In this document: positions 22,839-35,607 of the stretch, piece after piece
Position numbering within the stretch: position 1 is the first letter of the stretch
Layout: each line of letters starts with the position of its first letter
NCBI GenBank assembly: GCA_963281255.1
Contig: OY725500.1
Span: forward strand, 3,529,184 to 3,593,183
Source of the DNA: Aphrocallistes beatrix
Taxonomy: Eukaryota; Porifera; Hexactinellida; Sceptrulophora; Aphrocallistidae
Length of the DNA stretch: 64,000 nt
Reading direction: 5' to 3'
The notes under the pieces: generated by a model
What the model saw: the letters and a program-made list of their open reading frames with translations, nothing else
Databases searched by the model: none
Told to the model about the DNA's origin: nothing
Program-made: the position numbers and the translations under genes

Positions 22839-23507
22839 ATGCCTAAAAAAAAGAAGCAATCAAAGAAAGGTAAAAATAATTCATCGAAATTAGATATAGT
22901 ACCTAGTTTTGAAGAGAAGGAGGGCATAAAAGAAAAATATAACGCCGGGTACTCAATACCAGAAATCGCAAAACAATTGAAAATATCTGAAAATGTCATA
23001 ACAGAATACGTTGAAAGTATTTTTATAACATTCAAGGGGGAAGAAGGCGAGATGATTTTAGGAATTATACACAAAATATTTGGAAATTGTCCAATTGTTA
23101 AACTGCAAGAAATGATTGCAACTAAAAATGTTAAATTACAAAAGGAAATTTGTTGTGAGTTGCCAAGTATTGATGGAGACGAATTTAAAGCTCTCAAAGA
23201 ATATTTCATGAAGTTCGAACAGTCACAAGATTTCTTTGAAATCAATGAGACATTAAGTATCGAAGAAAGGACATGCATCAGAACCAGCAGTCTCGACAAC
23301 ATACAAGAACTTAGTCTAAAACTGAATATAATGGAGAGAACGATCAAAGATTATCTGCTAAGGTATTCTCCAGATAAGGAATTCTTGTTCCTCGATCAAC
23401 AAGAACAATTAAAACTATTGCAAAGATATGCTGCAGAATTTGAAATGGGTAAGAAAATATCCTACACTACATACAGAATGATCATTTCAACACTTTTGAT
23501 GACTTAA
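22839..23507 (+). pseudogene. VLIG-like giant GTPase copy 2, segment 1
   Basis: Start of the paralogue of the 3928-10,229 gene. The ATG follows TTTTCAG, a likely 5' UTR splice acceptor. The MPKKKKQSKK basic start and the HTH-like GYSIPEIAKQLKISEN (residues 39-54) are conserved. A one-base loss near 23,488, in ACACTTTTG, shifts the frame and the segment ends at TAA 23,505-23,507. Including all segments this copy has three lesions against one in copy 1, so it is probably a pseudogene, though homopolymer indels could be sequence errors. Confidence 0.75.
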
Positions 23508-26323
23508 TACAAAATGCAAATACTTGTAGTGAAAAAGGCAAGTCACTCAGGAAGATATTCAATGAACTTCTTGCTCTGGCACTCTATTACATTAAATGCA
23601 GCTTACCATTAGATGAACTGACAGAAGTAATGGCCAATATAGCTAACATATCACTAACTACACTGGACATATTTCATCTAATTTTTCAAATGTCAGATCC
23701 CGTAGTCAGAGGTCTCTGCATAGAACATTATTCATTCAGCAATCCAGTCCCATTCTACTACCCAATACTCGGACTCTATCCTCCAGAACAAACATCTAGC
23801 CAATTTGAAATCTGTAAAGAACTCTGGTACTCTTTACAACAGTTCAGTGGTTTAGTTTCATTTGGGTTAGGATGGGCTTCTTGGAATCCTATTGGGAAAT
23901 CTCATCTACTAGACTTAATGTTTAAAACCGATTTTTTAAGTCCTCAAAGCAGTCCATTCCATTTAAGTTCTATCGACATTCAGATGACTAAAAATCTTTT
24001 CGGGAAGAAACACAAAGATACTCCGGAATCTACACAATGGGCATATATAGATTGCCACAGATGCTCAGATATTCATGTCATAAAGGACATTTGTCAGAAC
24101 TTGGATATTGCATTAATTCATGTTAGTTATTCTGACTATAGAGAGAACTACTCTCGATTGATGGAAGACCTAAATACAATCACAGTCAACACTGGCCATG
24201 TCTATGTATTGGTTCGAGATTGTACAGAAAATGTTCTAGAGAGAGAAAAAGTCGCAATGAGTGGCAAAACGATTACTTTTATTTTTATTCCGAATCTGAT
24301 CAAGCCTAACATAAAAACTGTTTCAGGTCTCAAAAAAATCGGATACACGATCTTGCATTCACCAACTCCAATTCCGAGATTAGTTGGAAACAATTTTCTA
24401 GAGAATATAATCACTCAAAATAACAGTTGGGCCAATTTAGTGGAAGAGAAACAGATTATTGATTGTATTAAGAGTCATTGTTCAAATATCAAGGATAGTA
24501 AAATGGAATTCTCCTTCCTAAGTCACTATCCACATTTTGTCAATTACATGGATTGTTTTTATGAAGCTTCTACTCAAATAAACCAGAAGGCCATTGATGA
24601 ATTCAATAGAAAATGTGAACAACTCGCAAGCCATCTTGAAAATGCTGAAATGAATGCAATTGTTTGGCACTTCAATGAAATTCTAGCCCGGAAAAATTCA
24701 ACTCTCATTTTGTGGAAATTATCTCAAGAATTGAAGATACTAGAGAGAGAGCTCCCTGTAAGTAATAAGACCCCTTTCACTTTAGAAATTCTTTGGAGAG
24801 AAGCGTTATTGTCTAGCAAATATAATGTTACCATCGACAAAGGTGAACTAGCCAATAAATATATTAACAAATTTTCATCAAATTTTAGCAACCATGTGAA
24901 AAGAGGAGAACCATTCGAGTTAATTGATGGTGATAACCTTAGGTTCTATAACCAAGATATAAACGTTCTCTTGTCTAAATTCTATGAACAGGAAGATGAT
25001 CAAAAAGCTACAATCATCGAGAATAAAAGACCACCAATAGTAGTGAGCATATTTGGACCTCAGAGTTCTGGGAAGTCTACGCTACTGAATTACTGTTTCG
25101 GTTGTAAGTTCTTAACTAGTGCTGGCAGGTGTACTAAAGGAATCTATGCATCCCTTTCAAAGCTCAGTCAACCAATCAATGACACTGATCATTTCCTCAT
25201 TCTCGATACAGAAGGACTAGATGCAACGGAAAAAGCGAAGACTCAGAAAACTTCAGGTATACACTTTGACAGGACAATGGTTTTGTTTTGCTTAGCCGTG
25301 TCACAAGTAGTAATCATTAATGTGAAAGGAGATCTCGGAGAAAAAATGCAGAATCGTTTACAAATATGTGCTTACTCTCTCAACAAATTGAAGGTGAGTA
25401 AGGTACCAACTCCCCAAATATTCTTCGTTCTCAATCAACAAGCAGATCCAGATCCAGACAAACATCTGAATTCGATCACTATTCTTTTGGAGAAACTGAA
25501 TGAACAGTCTTATCTGATGGAAACGGAAGGATTGAAAATTTTAGATTTAATACAAGTATCAAAAGAAAATTTGTTTGTCCTTCCCTCAGCATTCAACTCA
25601 GAATCTGTGAATACTCAGATGACTAAGCTTTTTGACTCGAATTTATGTAAGTTATTCCCAACTATAGATTTCGCAAATAGATGTGCCAATCTGCGAATGT
25701 CCATCATTCTCCAACTGAAAGATTATACTTTTGATAGGAAAACACCATTTAACACAATGAGTGAATGGATGGAAATGTCTGGTGTTATTTGGGATACTAT
25801 CATCAAATACCAAGACATAGTAAAATACAGAAACACCGAAGAACTAAAGTGTAGCAACGAACTTAACAAAATGTTAAGTGACATTATTAAAAATATGATC
25901 CATTCTAACAAAGAAAGATATCTAAAGATTACAAAAAACTCTATCGTTACAATAAAGAAGATAACGAAGTCGAGTCCTCCAAAAGAATTACTAAAAGATG
26001 CGAAAATAGAGCTGTACGATGTATTCAAAGAAGATAACGAAAAGGCCTTAACTGACTTTACAGCACAATGCCAAGCTAATCCACTGCTCAAGAGAATGGA
26101 TTATTTGTGTGATGAGGCAGAGTCTAACTTGAACAGACTTATCTACATGGAGAAAAAGGTTTATAGAGACCAACTGAATCTAGCAATTAAAGCTAGGCTG
26201 ATCGAGATAAAACTAACAGAGTACATGGAAGAGTTTCAACTAATTATCGAGAAGAATTGTGATAAATACTTGGAGTTAAGCATTGAGGAACAAAAGGAAG
26301 AATTTGGAGAACTCTGGGTCTAA
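23490..26323 (+). pseudogene. VLIG-like giant GTPase copy 2, GTPase segment
   Basis: Resumes the alignment with copy 1 after the first frameshift; the first in-frame ATG is at 23,630. It holds the degenerate NPIGKSH loop and the full GTPase motif set: GPQSSGKST at about 25,055, DTEGLDA and NQQADPD. Blocks of 150-230 bp are 98-99% identical in DNA to copy 1, while adjacent sequence is far more diverged. It ends at TAA 26,321-26,323, where copy 1 has GAT in the same frame, so this is a nonsense substitution. Confidence 0.75.
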
Positions 26324-28702
26324 TGCTTCTGTTTTGACACAAAAGAAGAAGAGGAAATGGACTACGATCACAAATTCGATGACCTGTATTCCCTATTCAA
26401 GATGGAATCAAAAACAATGGAGAACAAACGAACGATATATTCTTTATTTCGTAATTCCAATTGTGACATGGATTCCATAATACAGAAGCTTGGCAATAGT
26501 ATGATCTCAAAGTTTTGTGAGAAAGTTAATCAGTATACAGGGACTGATCAATTTATATACCCTTGGAGAGAGAACAGAGTACCCCTGAAGGATATGACAC
26601 CTTATTCAGGGAGATTAAATTGTGAATATGTATCAAAAGATTCACTGTACCACAGGATAGGTCATCAGGATAAGCATGCTTTCGCTAAACTTAATCTAGA
26701 GTTTCAAGAATGGGTTCCACAAGGCTGCTATTCACTAATAAAATATTGTTCAGGTCATTACAACCATCCTGATATCATTTGGAAACTTGAGAAGAGAAAA
26801 CAAATACTACTGCTAGCTTCTGAGCTAAAAGATCCAAACGATTTTGAAAGAAGTACATGGCATAAATTTATCACTGACATATCAGAACGAGTTCAGGGAT
26901 TTGCCATGAGCGATCCAAACATTTCTCACTCGACTGTGAAGGAAGTCGTAGATTTTTTGCATCATATTTGCAAAGTAGTGAATTATGAAATTAATTTTAT
27001 CGAAGCCAAACTGACAAATGCGGCTGAGAGGAATATATCGACATATGCATTTGCTTTTGCATTCAAATCAATTTTGAATACTAAAATAGATTTGCAAAAA
27101 GAAAGCAAATCGAAAGAAAATGAGAGAAAACAAAATAATCTAAAATATTTCTTGCAAAAAGTTGAAAATCAAAAATTGGCAAGAGGAAATTTCGATCGAA
27201 AAGAAAGGAGAAAGGGAGATAAGGCAATAGCGAGTAAGTATGCTGAAGATTTGCTAGCTGCTGTGTGGAGAGGAGTCAATGCAGATTGCGAACAAAGCAT
27301 TGCTGAGAAATATTTCAGAGGGAAGAAAGACCAAATCTCACACAAGAGTATCTTACTTCTAGCAAATGAGAAAATTACTGAAGAACTAAACCACGACTAT
27401 ACTAGTACTTCAAGAAATAATCCTATTGATGAAGACAATATCATAATTCAGTACACTTGTAATCGGACTAATTATCTGAAAAAAATATTCAAGGAAGAAT
27501 GGCTGAAGATTGTGAAAGAACTCCAGGATGAAATAGTCAGAAATATGAGGGATACATTCACTGAGCAAATAGCAACTCTTAAACATGTCTTGGCAGAATT
27601 CTTAGAGAGACTAGTCGCTAAGCGCAAAGCATTAGATCGTTTCGAGGATATAGGATCGGATTCTGACAGTAACTTCGAGGTTGCTGATAATATAGTAGAA
27701 GCAAAACAGACTCCTCACAATTCAGAATCCAAAATGAGAGACGCCCCACTAAAAGCAATGGTCTTCTTTCTGAAACAGTACCTCGATCAGAATGTAAATC
27801 CAGAAGAATTCAACAAACAATTCAACGATGATTTTGAGGTAAATGGCATTAAGATGAAAAAAATCCATCAAAAATTCGTACTATCTGAGAAAGAACATAA
27901 TCCAGCTCAAGAACTAGATGAAGAAATGTTTAGAAAGTTGAAAGAATCGAACATGTTCAGTAGTACTGAGACAATATTCAATATCAAAGTATACATACAG
28001 GAATTCTTCCATAGTTTAACTTGTTATGAATATAAAGTAACTGAAGTTGAATATGAACAAATGTTAAATAGCACAAGGGAAAAGTTTGAAGCTGACGTCA
28101 TTAACTGTCCACATCAGTGTCCAAGCTGTGGCAAATTCTGTGAGAGAGAAATTCATCCCAATGGGGGAAAGTGTCGAATAATGACAGGTCATCAAATATG
28201 CTCAATGGGAGGAAATGTCTGGAATAATAACGAAGATAAAACTGCGATATTATTAATGTGTGATGATTACAACGATGATACACCAGTGCTGATACCAGGA
28301 CAGAACATGAAGTGGTGGGAGTTCAAAGAGAAGTGTGGAGATCAGTGGGATTGGACTCTCCCTACTGAAGAAAAATACGTAACTTTACAAGAAAATAATC
28401 GCAACAGAATGGAAAAGATATGGAATAAATACGGAAGAGAAATACTCAATTTTTACGCTAATAGAGGTATCACAATCACATACATTCCTTACACCTATCC
28501 TTCGGACATATACAGATCTTTATTTTCACCCAACTATTACATATGTTTTGTTATTGATGGGACAGTTGAGGCCTGTTCAAATTTATACATTAATACAGTA
28601 CTAGTTCAGTCTATCATTGAAGTATGTTCAGATTTGGGAACGCTGCATTCCAGAGTGATCATTTATCACGGTCATGGTGTTGAAAACCGAAAAATGCATT
28701 GA
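26324..28702 (+). pseudogene. VLIG-like giant GTPase copy 2, C-terminal segment
   Basis: Same frame as the preceding segment beyond the stop; the first ATG is at 26,357. It contains the helical region, the SDSDSNFE acidic patch, the zinc cluster beginning CPSCGKFCEREIHPNGGKC and the start of the vWA-like region (VIDGTVE, RVIIYHGHG). The frame breaks at the five-A run 28,690-28,694. Confidence 0.75.
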
Positions 28703-29144
28703 TTATTTTCCAGATGAACATGGATTTACTTCAGATGGCGAAAGCGTACAGAATTTCGTTGAAAAGGTTCAGACTTATGGTGAAGGAGATGAATATGCAT
28801 TATTAGATGGTCTAGCTTCTGCAACTACGGGAAGCGATTGGAAATCGGGATTAGGAATTATGAACGAAATTCAACACTATTACGTCGAACCAACAAATGG
28901 GTATTTTAACGTTTTCACGGCTGAAGGAAAGTGTTTGGGCTGTCCTTTTGATTGGAAAAGAGATGTCAGGGATAAAATGGAAGAATTAAACATTAGATAT
29001 GATAAAAGTAGGACGATTAAGAGAACTCATCCTGACTATGATCCTGATCCTCATTACAAAGTTCGTAGTAATTCTGATTTTAAAAGAATAAAAGTAATTC
29101 CCAAGAAGACACAGATTGTCATTAACTACAAAACAGACAAATAA
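28674..29144 (+). pseudogene. VLIG-like giant GTPase copy 2, last segment
   Basis: End of the vWA-like region in the third frame: IDYFPDEHGFTSDGES, DWKSGLGIMNEIQ and a cysteine pair in KCLGCPFDW, then TAA at 29,142-29,144 overlapping AATAAA as in copy 1. Overlap with the previous segment is due to the frameshift. Confidence 0.75.
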
Positions 29145-29602
29145 ATGTGTTACTAATTTAGATAGGTATTTACAGTAGTTAGCTGCTAGATACAGTATAT
29201 ATTTAACCTTTATTAACTCGAATTTCTTGACTTACTCCCTCCCTCTGTTCGTGTAGGATTACGAGTATTTAGGCTCGTTTTCATGAGATTTTATTCAATG
29301 TTAATCTTTTAATTATTTATATTTGTTCTTCATACGCTGATAATCATAATTGGATGATTAATTTCAGGATATATTCCAAAACTGAAAATATTTATATCAG
29401 CATCAGATGAGCATTTGTAATGCAGTGAGTATATATTGTATCCTGAGAAGGCAACCTTTAAGAACTGATAAATTTCTCGCATGAACTGACATACATACAA
29501 AAGATAGGTAACCTCCGAGATAAGACGACCCGGACTCCATACGACAGACAGGAATTGGGAACGAAATACTAATATGCCGCAACAAAATGAATAAGTTACA
29601 CC
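29145..29602. other. 3' flank of VLIG copy 2
   Basis: The first ~170 bp match the flank after copy 1. The remainder is AT-rich and shows no gene. Confidence 0.5.
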
Positions 29603-30399
29603 CAGGAGTGGATCTAGCAGGGGTGCGCACAGAGGCGTAGCTAGGGTGCGGTACATGGGGCTTAGGCCGCAACCTCAAAGGCTGTGTCCACTAAAATTTC
29701 ACAAATTAGCATTAGGTGCCGCAACCCTCTCACGGATTAGCCTGGAATTGCCGCACCCTTAAATTGTGCTATGTCTTTGGGTGCGCACCTCCTCCAAATT
29801 TCATCCTATTATATTTTATTGTAGTGCCATTTAGTCGATCTCTTTGCGGGTAATATTTAATTAAGGAAATTCAAATCAAATCAAATCAAATATTGAGTGA
29901 TAACTATCGACTACGATGTGGAGGAAAGATCGCGATTAAACGATTAGCCATGGGCATTTTCTATATATAGATAGTATCCACCCCACATTTTATATTGCTT
30001 CCCGCCATCCAAATTTTAAACCTAAATGACGAGAAACATTCCATCTGTGATATCATATGTCATATTAATAGTCAATTAGCTTATTAACTTGTATCTGTCT
30101 ATCAGTATAATATGGCTTACAGTAAAAATCGAATTAATTCACAAGTTCACCTCATTATTGTAATATGTCAATTTAACTTTGGCAACGTTGATTTTGTATC
30201 AGTTGGTAATAGATTGGTATCATTTATATTATTGGATTGCATTTCGCCATGTAGATGGGTGAAATGATCATTTTTTAGTCTCGAACACTTTTTGAACGGT
30301 TTTGAACCTAAACGACCGCTTCGCTCCTTGGATGCTTAATCACTACTGCACCCATCCAAAACTTGCACTCCCAAAGATTTTTTGCTAGATTCATCCCTG
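29603..30399. mobile_element. hAT-type non-autonomous element
   Basis: The ends are CAGGAGTGGATCTAGCA and, in reverse, CAGGGATGAATCTAGCA. The flanking 8-mers GTTACACC (29,595-29,602) and GTTATACC (30,400-30,407) match at 7 of 8 bases. A TCAAA microsatellite and a second hAT MITE lie inside. No transposase is visible. Confidence 0.8.
29630..29779. mobile_element. 150-bp hAT MITE nested in the previous element
   Basis: The ends are CAGAGGCGTAGC and, in reverse, CAAAGACATAGC. It is flanked by a perfect 8-bp duplication, GGTGCGCA (29,622-29,629 and 29,780-29,787). Confidence 0.85.
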
Positions 30400-30763
30400 G
30401 TTATACCTTTAAATTTAGTAATCAGGATTAATCTAAGTTTCCATTTGAAGGTATATTCATATTAGAACAATAAATAAAATGACATCCACTTATTTGTATT
30501 TAATAATGCATTACCAGCATAAGTATATATGTCATGAGCTAACTATCCAAAATATTGACCTATCTACTTGTACATTTTGGTCAGGTTGGAATTTAACCCG
30601 GGTTAAATAGGTTTTTCCTAGCACAGTGGATAAAACCAGGGTTTAATCCGGGTTTTTCTAATTTGATCGGTTTAAACCGTGTCAGCAAAATCTAAAACTT
30701 ACAAGTAATAATTAGATCACATTTAAACTCAACTGAACTGCGTAATTCCCTAAAACAGGTTGC

Positions 30764-30952
30764 TCATTTTGCTGCTTTCTCTAAGTCTAACCTAGTATTT
30801 CGGAGTTTGTCCTGTATCAAGCTAAAATTTGAAAATACCTGCTCTCCAGATGCAGAACTTGCTGGTAGTCGTAACAGAAAAGGGGATAAGTTACACAATT
30901 CGGATCCACATCCTTGTACTTTTTCTTGATACATAATACCCACAATATACAT
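30764..30952 (-). pseudogene. hAT transposase dimerisation-domain relic
   Basis: LLRLPASSASGEQVFSNFSL followed by QDKLRNTRLDLEKAAK is the typical hAT family C-terminal dimerisation segment. Only this end remains; the catalytic DDE part is not recognised. It lies in the proper position near one end of the flanking hAT element. Confidence 0.8.
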
Positions 30953-31499
30953 GGTTCTACTTTTTCGAGAAAATTCTCATCGAGCATATACGTATGCTGT
31001 GGAAATGGGTTTGTCTCAGCCAGGGATGTACACAAGTCACCCAATATTCCATACCACCTGCTCCTTAACCACTCTATCTTATCGCTAACTAAAGAACTGC
31101 AATTTATGCACCTGACCTTAGAACTATGTATCTACTTTTAGAAAAAAACCTTAATAGGATCGCTAGGCCTACCAATATTACCAGCCATTATACATGTAAG
31201 CGGGACGCATACAAGGATTAGTCATATTCACAAAAATATAACATACTTCTTTTTTCTAGCAGCTTTTTTCATTTCTCTTTCTGTATAGTCAAATTATTTC
31301 AGCATTACTTTACGGTTATTGTATTAAAATGCCTACATTTTGTTTATTCGCTCTTCGTATAATCTGAAAAATATAATAACATTTCAGGATATTATTACAG
31401 TATATATATATATATATATTTAATTATCTACAATTCGAACAATTGCATACTTCAAAATTCGGACAAATGTATAATACAAATTCGGACAAACAATTACAA

Positions 31500-31880
31500 T
31501 AGAACGTCAGTTACTCGAACACGATGGAGCCAAAGTAGAAATGTTCGGATAACTGAAGTTGGAAAAGCTGGAGTTTATATAAGTGACTTTCTACTTAGTA
31601 AGTATCATTTATGTTCATCTGAGAATATTTTATGTATGTGGTTGATTAACACAATTTCAAAAGCGACGAAACGAACCAGATGTGGTACGTAGTATTTCTA
31701 TGGAAACTTAATTTATTGATATCCATTTGCAGCATATGCTGAGTGTGTCTTATCAGGAGTGGTTAGAAATTTAGTGTTTAATACTTTCAATTCTCTTGGC
31801 TTAAGTAGGATCATTTCCAAATTATGTACTTGTTTGATTAACCAGTTAACGTTCAGATAACTGACGTTCCACTTTATATC
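31500..31880. mobile_element. pogo-like MITE inside the hAT remnant
   Basis: GAACGTCAGTTACTCGAAC on the left and GATAACTGACGTTCC on the right are the ends of the family seen complete at 35,333-35,607. The body also matches a segment at 690-775 in reverse (CCAATTCTCTTGG). Exact ends are not fixed. Confidence 0.5.
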
Positions 31881-31994
31881 AGTAAAGTTAATTCGATTTG
31901 CAAGTGTTTTAGAATAAAACCCACTAAAAGGGATTTTACCCAGTCTGGATTGAACCCTGGGGAATGGGTTAAATTAGCCAACCCTGATTTTGGT

Positions 31995-32362
31995 CCATGG
32001 CATAGTATATGTACTTGTATATGTTACAGTTAAAATGTTAAATCAGTTATTATGTAAAATACCTGGAAATTCTAGGCATTTTCCATCAGTAATTATGCAT
32101 AACTTTACATAATAACTGATTTGACGTTTCAGTGGTAACATATAATGGAATAAAAGTACAAATATATTAAATAACCGAATAGGCAAGATTGGGATGTGAT
32201 AAAGCAATCCATCAGAATAGCCTTCGAACTTTTGCTTTCAACATTTTTAGCATTTGATGAAAGGTGGTTTTAAATAGATAGGCAAAGCATAGCATATATA
32301 TAGACTCGTTTGTAACGAATTAGATCCTAACATATAAACTAATAAAACTTTAATATTATAGA
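31995..32362. other. Spacer upstream of the membrane protein gene
   Basis: Contains an inverted pair around 32,040-32,135 (CAGTTATTATGTAAA and TTTACATAATAACTG). The last bases (CTAATAAAACTTTAATATTATAG) could be a branch point and 3' splice site of a 5' UTR intron. Confidence 0.4.
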
Positions 32363-33511
32363 ATGCTGCTCGGTATTATTGAAGACGTTGAGATTTGCAC
32401 ACTGATGCCAGTTATCTCCTTTATCATTATAATATCCATTATCTGGGATGTCTTCTTTGTTAAAAGGATCAGGCATTTCGTTTTGTTGCATCGTGAGTAT
32501 ATGGAGAATGTAAATACTGATCCATTTGGGAATTTCTTGGAAGCAGCTCACCATTGTAAAGTCGAAATTCACAAATACATATCTTTACTTGTAATGAATG
32601 TCACTGAATTTGGTGCGATGCAAATATATGCATTGGGTGCAGCTCTCACGTTTACACGACACCCTGACGGCATTCTAAATTGGTCAAGATTTCTAATCCC
32701 CAACTGTACCACTGAGTTAGTTCATTTTAATAACATAATTATAGACGCTATGATCGCAAATCCATCCGTTTCTATACTCGTTTCCATTGGACAAGCTGGA
32801 CTGTTGTTCTCGATGGCTTTAGGGATATGTCTTATGAAGTATCTTGATGTGAAATACCATGACATATATGGAAAAACAGCTCGATACATTCGAATGTTTC
32901 TTCTGGCCTCAGTAATGTTTGGAATTTTCTTGATCATCGCAGGATCTGTTCCCCAATTGACGATGATTCAAAAAGTTGTTGAGCCAATATTGCAATTAAT
33001 CTATTTCAGTATTTGGGTCAAACACGCACGTACCTTTTACAAGACACTGAAATGGAGAACAATTGAGTTTCGTGTGAGAGGTGAATCCAATCGAGTTGTT
33101 AAGAGATCTCTCATCAGTAGGTATCAGTTTGTAATCTTAATGGGTTGTATGGTGATCAGTATTTCCTGCTTTATCCTCGCTGAATTTCTAACACAATACT
33201 TCACACTGATCGCTACCATTCTCTATTACGGTCCTTGCATCTTCAAATATCTCTACGCTACTCCAGACTACCAAACACTTCTCGTTACACAGCAACAGAT
33301 CGAGACTCTACACATTTTTAATACATTTATCAGATATTTTTCGACATTTCTAATTATATCAGCATCTGCTATAATTGGATCACAATACTTACTGGCCACC
33401 TGCTTATTCTTCGGACAAATAATCGTGAAGAAACTGAAATATCGATTTGGGTACATCTCCATCAGGTTTAAACCCAGTTTGACTAATTCCCTCCTCGCAG
33501 TTCCTCAATAA
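32363..33511 (+). CDS. Multi-pass membrane protein of unknown family
   Basis: Intact 382-residue frame whose ATG sits right after a possible 3' splice site. Hydrophobic helices lie at roughly 10-30, 73-96, 134-156, 175-196, 202-220, 250-272, 274-296 and 320-362 (perhaps two). That gives seven to nine membrane spans, with basic loops such as RRIR-like and KTLKWRTIEFRVRGESNRVVKR (about 224-245) probably cytoplasmic. The third extracellular-type loop has NWS and NCT glycosylation sites. No GPCR, channel or transporter signature is recognisable, so function is left open. There are no lesions and it reads as a real single-exon coding region. Confidence 0.65.
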   Translation: MLLGIIEDVEICTLMPVISFIIIISIIWDVFFVKRIRHFVLLHREYMENVNTDPFGNFLEAAHHCKVEIHKYISLLVMNVTEFGAMQIYALGAALTFTRHPDGILNWSRFLIPNCTTELVHFNNIIIDAMIANPSVSILVSIGQAGLLFSMALGICLMKYLDVKYHDIYGKTARYIRMFLLASVMFGIFLIIAGSVPQLTMIQKVVEPILQLIYFSIWVKHARTFYKTLKWRTIEFRVRGESNRVVKRSLISRYQFVILMGCMVISISCFILAEFLTQYFTLIATILYYGPCIFKYLYATPDYQTLLVTQQQIETLHIFNTFIRYFSTFLIISASAIIGSQYLLATCLFFGQIIVKKLKYRFGYISIRFKPSLTNSLLAVPQ

Positions 33512-33725
33512 GATGTATTATAGAGACTTACTCATACTTTATTTTGCTCTAATTTGCCTTTCTAAATGAGATTCATTAAATAATGATGAAATATCAAAAT
33601 ATAACTTCATTCACTTTTATCAAGGAGAGTAGGGTTAAGCTCAGGTCCTGAAACGTGGGTTCATTTTGTACTTATTTATAGGCCAAATTCGACGCAGAAT
33701 AAACCTTAATAATGCATTACCAGCA

Positions 33726-34170
33726 TCTTATATATTAAAATGCTAGGATTTTTTTTAAAAAAAATGTGTTTGTCCGAATTGATTGAAGAATTGGGAAGTC
33801 ATAGAGGTGTGAAAATTGGCATGTAGGTGTCAAATGATATGACTACGATTAAGTTCTAAGATCTAAGCGAAATTTTCACACATCTGCAAAAAAAATGGAA
33901 AACAATTTTTCGCACCTTTTCTATACAAAATAAATGACTACACAACACAATAGAAATAATTGTACAAGTACGACACTACAATAAATAGATCGTTATTGTT
34001 ATTAATACTTCAAAGCCACAACTTATGTTTGATATCTTAAATGTATTATAGTGTATGGCAATAAAAATATTATCTGCATATTTTCACACCTTTATATACA
34101 TATTTTCACACCATTTGATGAATTTTGAAAATAATGCTAGAGACTAGCTTCCAACGGGTGACATGGGGTT
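33726..34170 (+). mobile_element. Helitron-like element, 3'-truncated
   Basis: Starts TCTTATATATTAAAATGC after an A and follows the family through GTTTGTCCGAATTGATTG, AAGCGAAATTTTCACAC and CTTCCAACGGGTGACATGGG. The GC-rich 3' module is missing. Confidence 0.7.
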
Positions 34171-34862
34171 TTCGTTCTTCTGACCGATGTGACCCTATTA
34201 AGCGGAGTCGACTGTATATAATTATCATATCTATTATTCTAGTTTGGGATAATAATATAGAATAAAATATCAAAACTCCGAATCTCTGACGAGTGAAGAT
34301 TGCACTTCACATTGTAAAATGATTATGTAAAACTAGCTTAACTAATTGGTATTAGTTTAACTTTAATCTTCGGTCAAAATTACCACAGGCCCACTATAAA
34401 ATATGTCCCATACGCATTTGCACATGATGTAAATAATGATAGAACTGAATGAAGAACCATGCATTCTACGGAATATTTCGTCTTTTTTACTGACATCAAA
34501 CTGTTAGGACTTCTTAGCTCTGATATTAACATTAATATAGAAATGGTGTATCTAAAGATTCGAATTGTTTGATACGGGTTCCAAAATTTTTTATGAAGTC
34601 AAAAACATTTATCAGTACATGTACACTGAATCTGGCTTCTAATTCGTTGTCTTCACATTCAAATTACTCATTTTAAAAGCTTTTTAGCTAACTACTCTCC
34701 TTCAAGATTAAATATTTTCAGTATTTGCTACCCTACGCTACATGTCACGAGTTATGACCATTGTATATGATGGCATTGGTGGTACGAGGTGGCACTGTTT
34801 GAAAATGTTTAACCTTGAGGGAGAGTAATCAAGTTGAATGATTATAAAGTGACTAATTCGAA
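34171..34862. other. Spacer, nothing recognised
   Basis: AT-rich sequence. A CTATTAAGCGGAGTCGACTG fragment near 34,195 looks like a MITE end. Confidence 0.4.
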
Positions 34863-35048
34863 GCATACATGCAAACTTGAGCCATGATAAAAGCGGGACG
34901 CAGCGTTGAATTTCGCAGGACATGGCGGGACGCAATAGAAAAGTATATACAAGAATCAAAAAAAGCGGGACATTCGTGAAAATTAACTCAAATAGAAGAG
35001 TGAAAAATCAGGATGTCCCGCCAAAAACGGGACAATTGACAAGTATGC
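34863..35048. mobile_element. GCGGGAC-type MITE, copy 2
   Basis: The terminal repeats are GCATACATGC and GCAAGTATGC-like reverse ends. Internal GCGGGAC/GTCCCGC motifs recur. GAA flanks both sides, a possible 3-bp duplication. Confidence 0.75.
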
Positions 35049-35332
35049 GAATGTGAAGAATTCTAATTTGAGGCTAAATTAAGCGTATCTCTTGCAAATT
35101 AAATGTTCTTTATTCGATAAATAAATTAGAAATCCAACTATTTGAATGGGAAATTTTGGGATGTACGAATACTTTTGTCCAGGAAGTACAAGATATATTG
35201 GGTAAAATTCTAAATTAAAAAGCTCTGAAACTTTCTGACTACAAATCATACAACTAAAAGAGCGTCTCGCGCTCTTAGTTAATCCCTTTCGATGAAAAAA
35301 TAAATTACCAAATCATTGAAGAAGTTGAAATA
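35049..35332. other. Short spacer with a palindrome
   Basis: AACTAAAAGAGCGTCTCGC followed by GCTCTTAGTT (about 35,251-35,280) forms a hairpin. No gene. Confidence 0.4.
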
Positions 35333-35607
35333 CAGTAAAAAGTCAGTTATCCGAACCCTTTAGTTGACCAAACTAAAATATACTAAATTTATAAATGATG
35401 CATCTTTGAGTTGATAATTGAAAGTAGTACACTGCCATCATTTTATATACTATTGATGATACTCACACACAACAATATGTATTTTATCTATATTCATCAT
35501 TATGACTACTTAGTACTACTGACCAACATTTCTATATAATTACATAACAACCTCAGTTATCCGAACCCCCTCGGTCCCAGCCCTTTCAAATAACTGACGT
35601 CCTACTG
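35333..35607. mobile_element. pogo/Tc1-like MITE, complete
   Basis: Starts CAGTAAAAAGTCAGTTATC and ends AATAACTGACGTCCTACTG, flanked by TA on both sides (35,331-35,332 and 35,608-35,609). It is the reference copy for truncated relatives at 1330-1481 and 31,500-31,880. Confidence 0.8.

Larger units (their letters stand above)
30582..31986 (-). mobile_element. hAT transposon remnant with 8-bp target duplication
   Basis: The ends are CAGGTTGGAATTTAACCC and, in reverse, CAGGGTTGGCTAATTTAACCC. The perfect duplication ATTTTGGT lies at 30,574-30,581 and 31,987-31,994. It carries a transposase C-terminus on the minus strand and a later pogo-like insertion, so it is a decayed internally deleted hAT. 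Confidence 0.85.
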
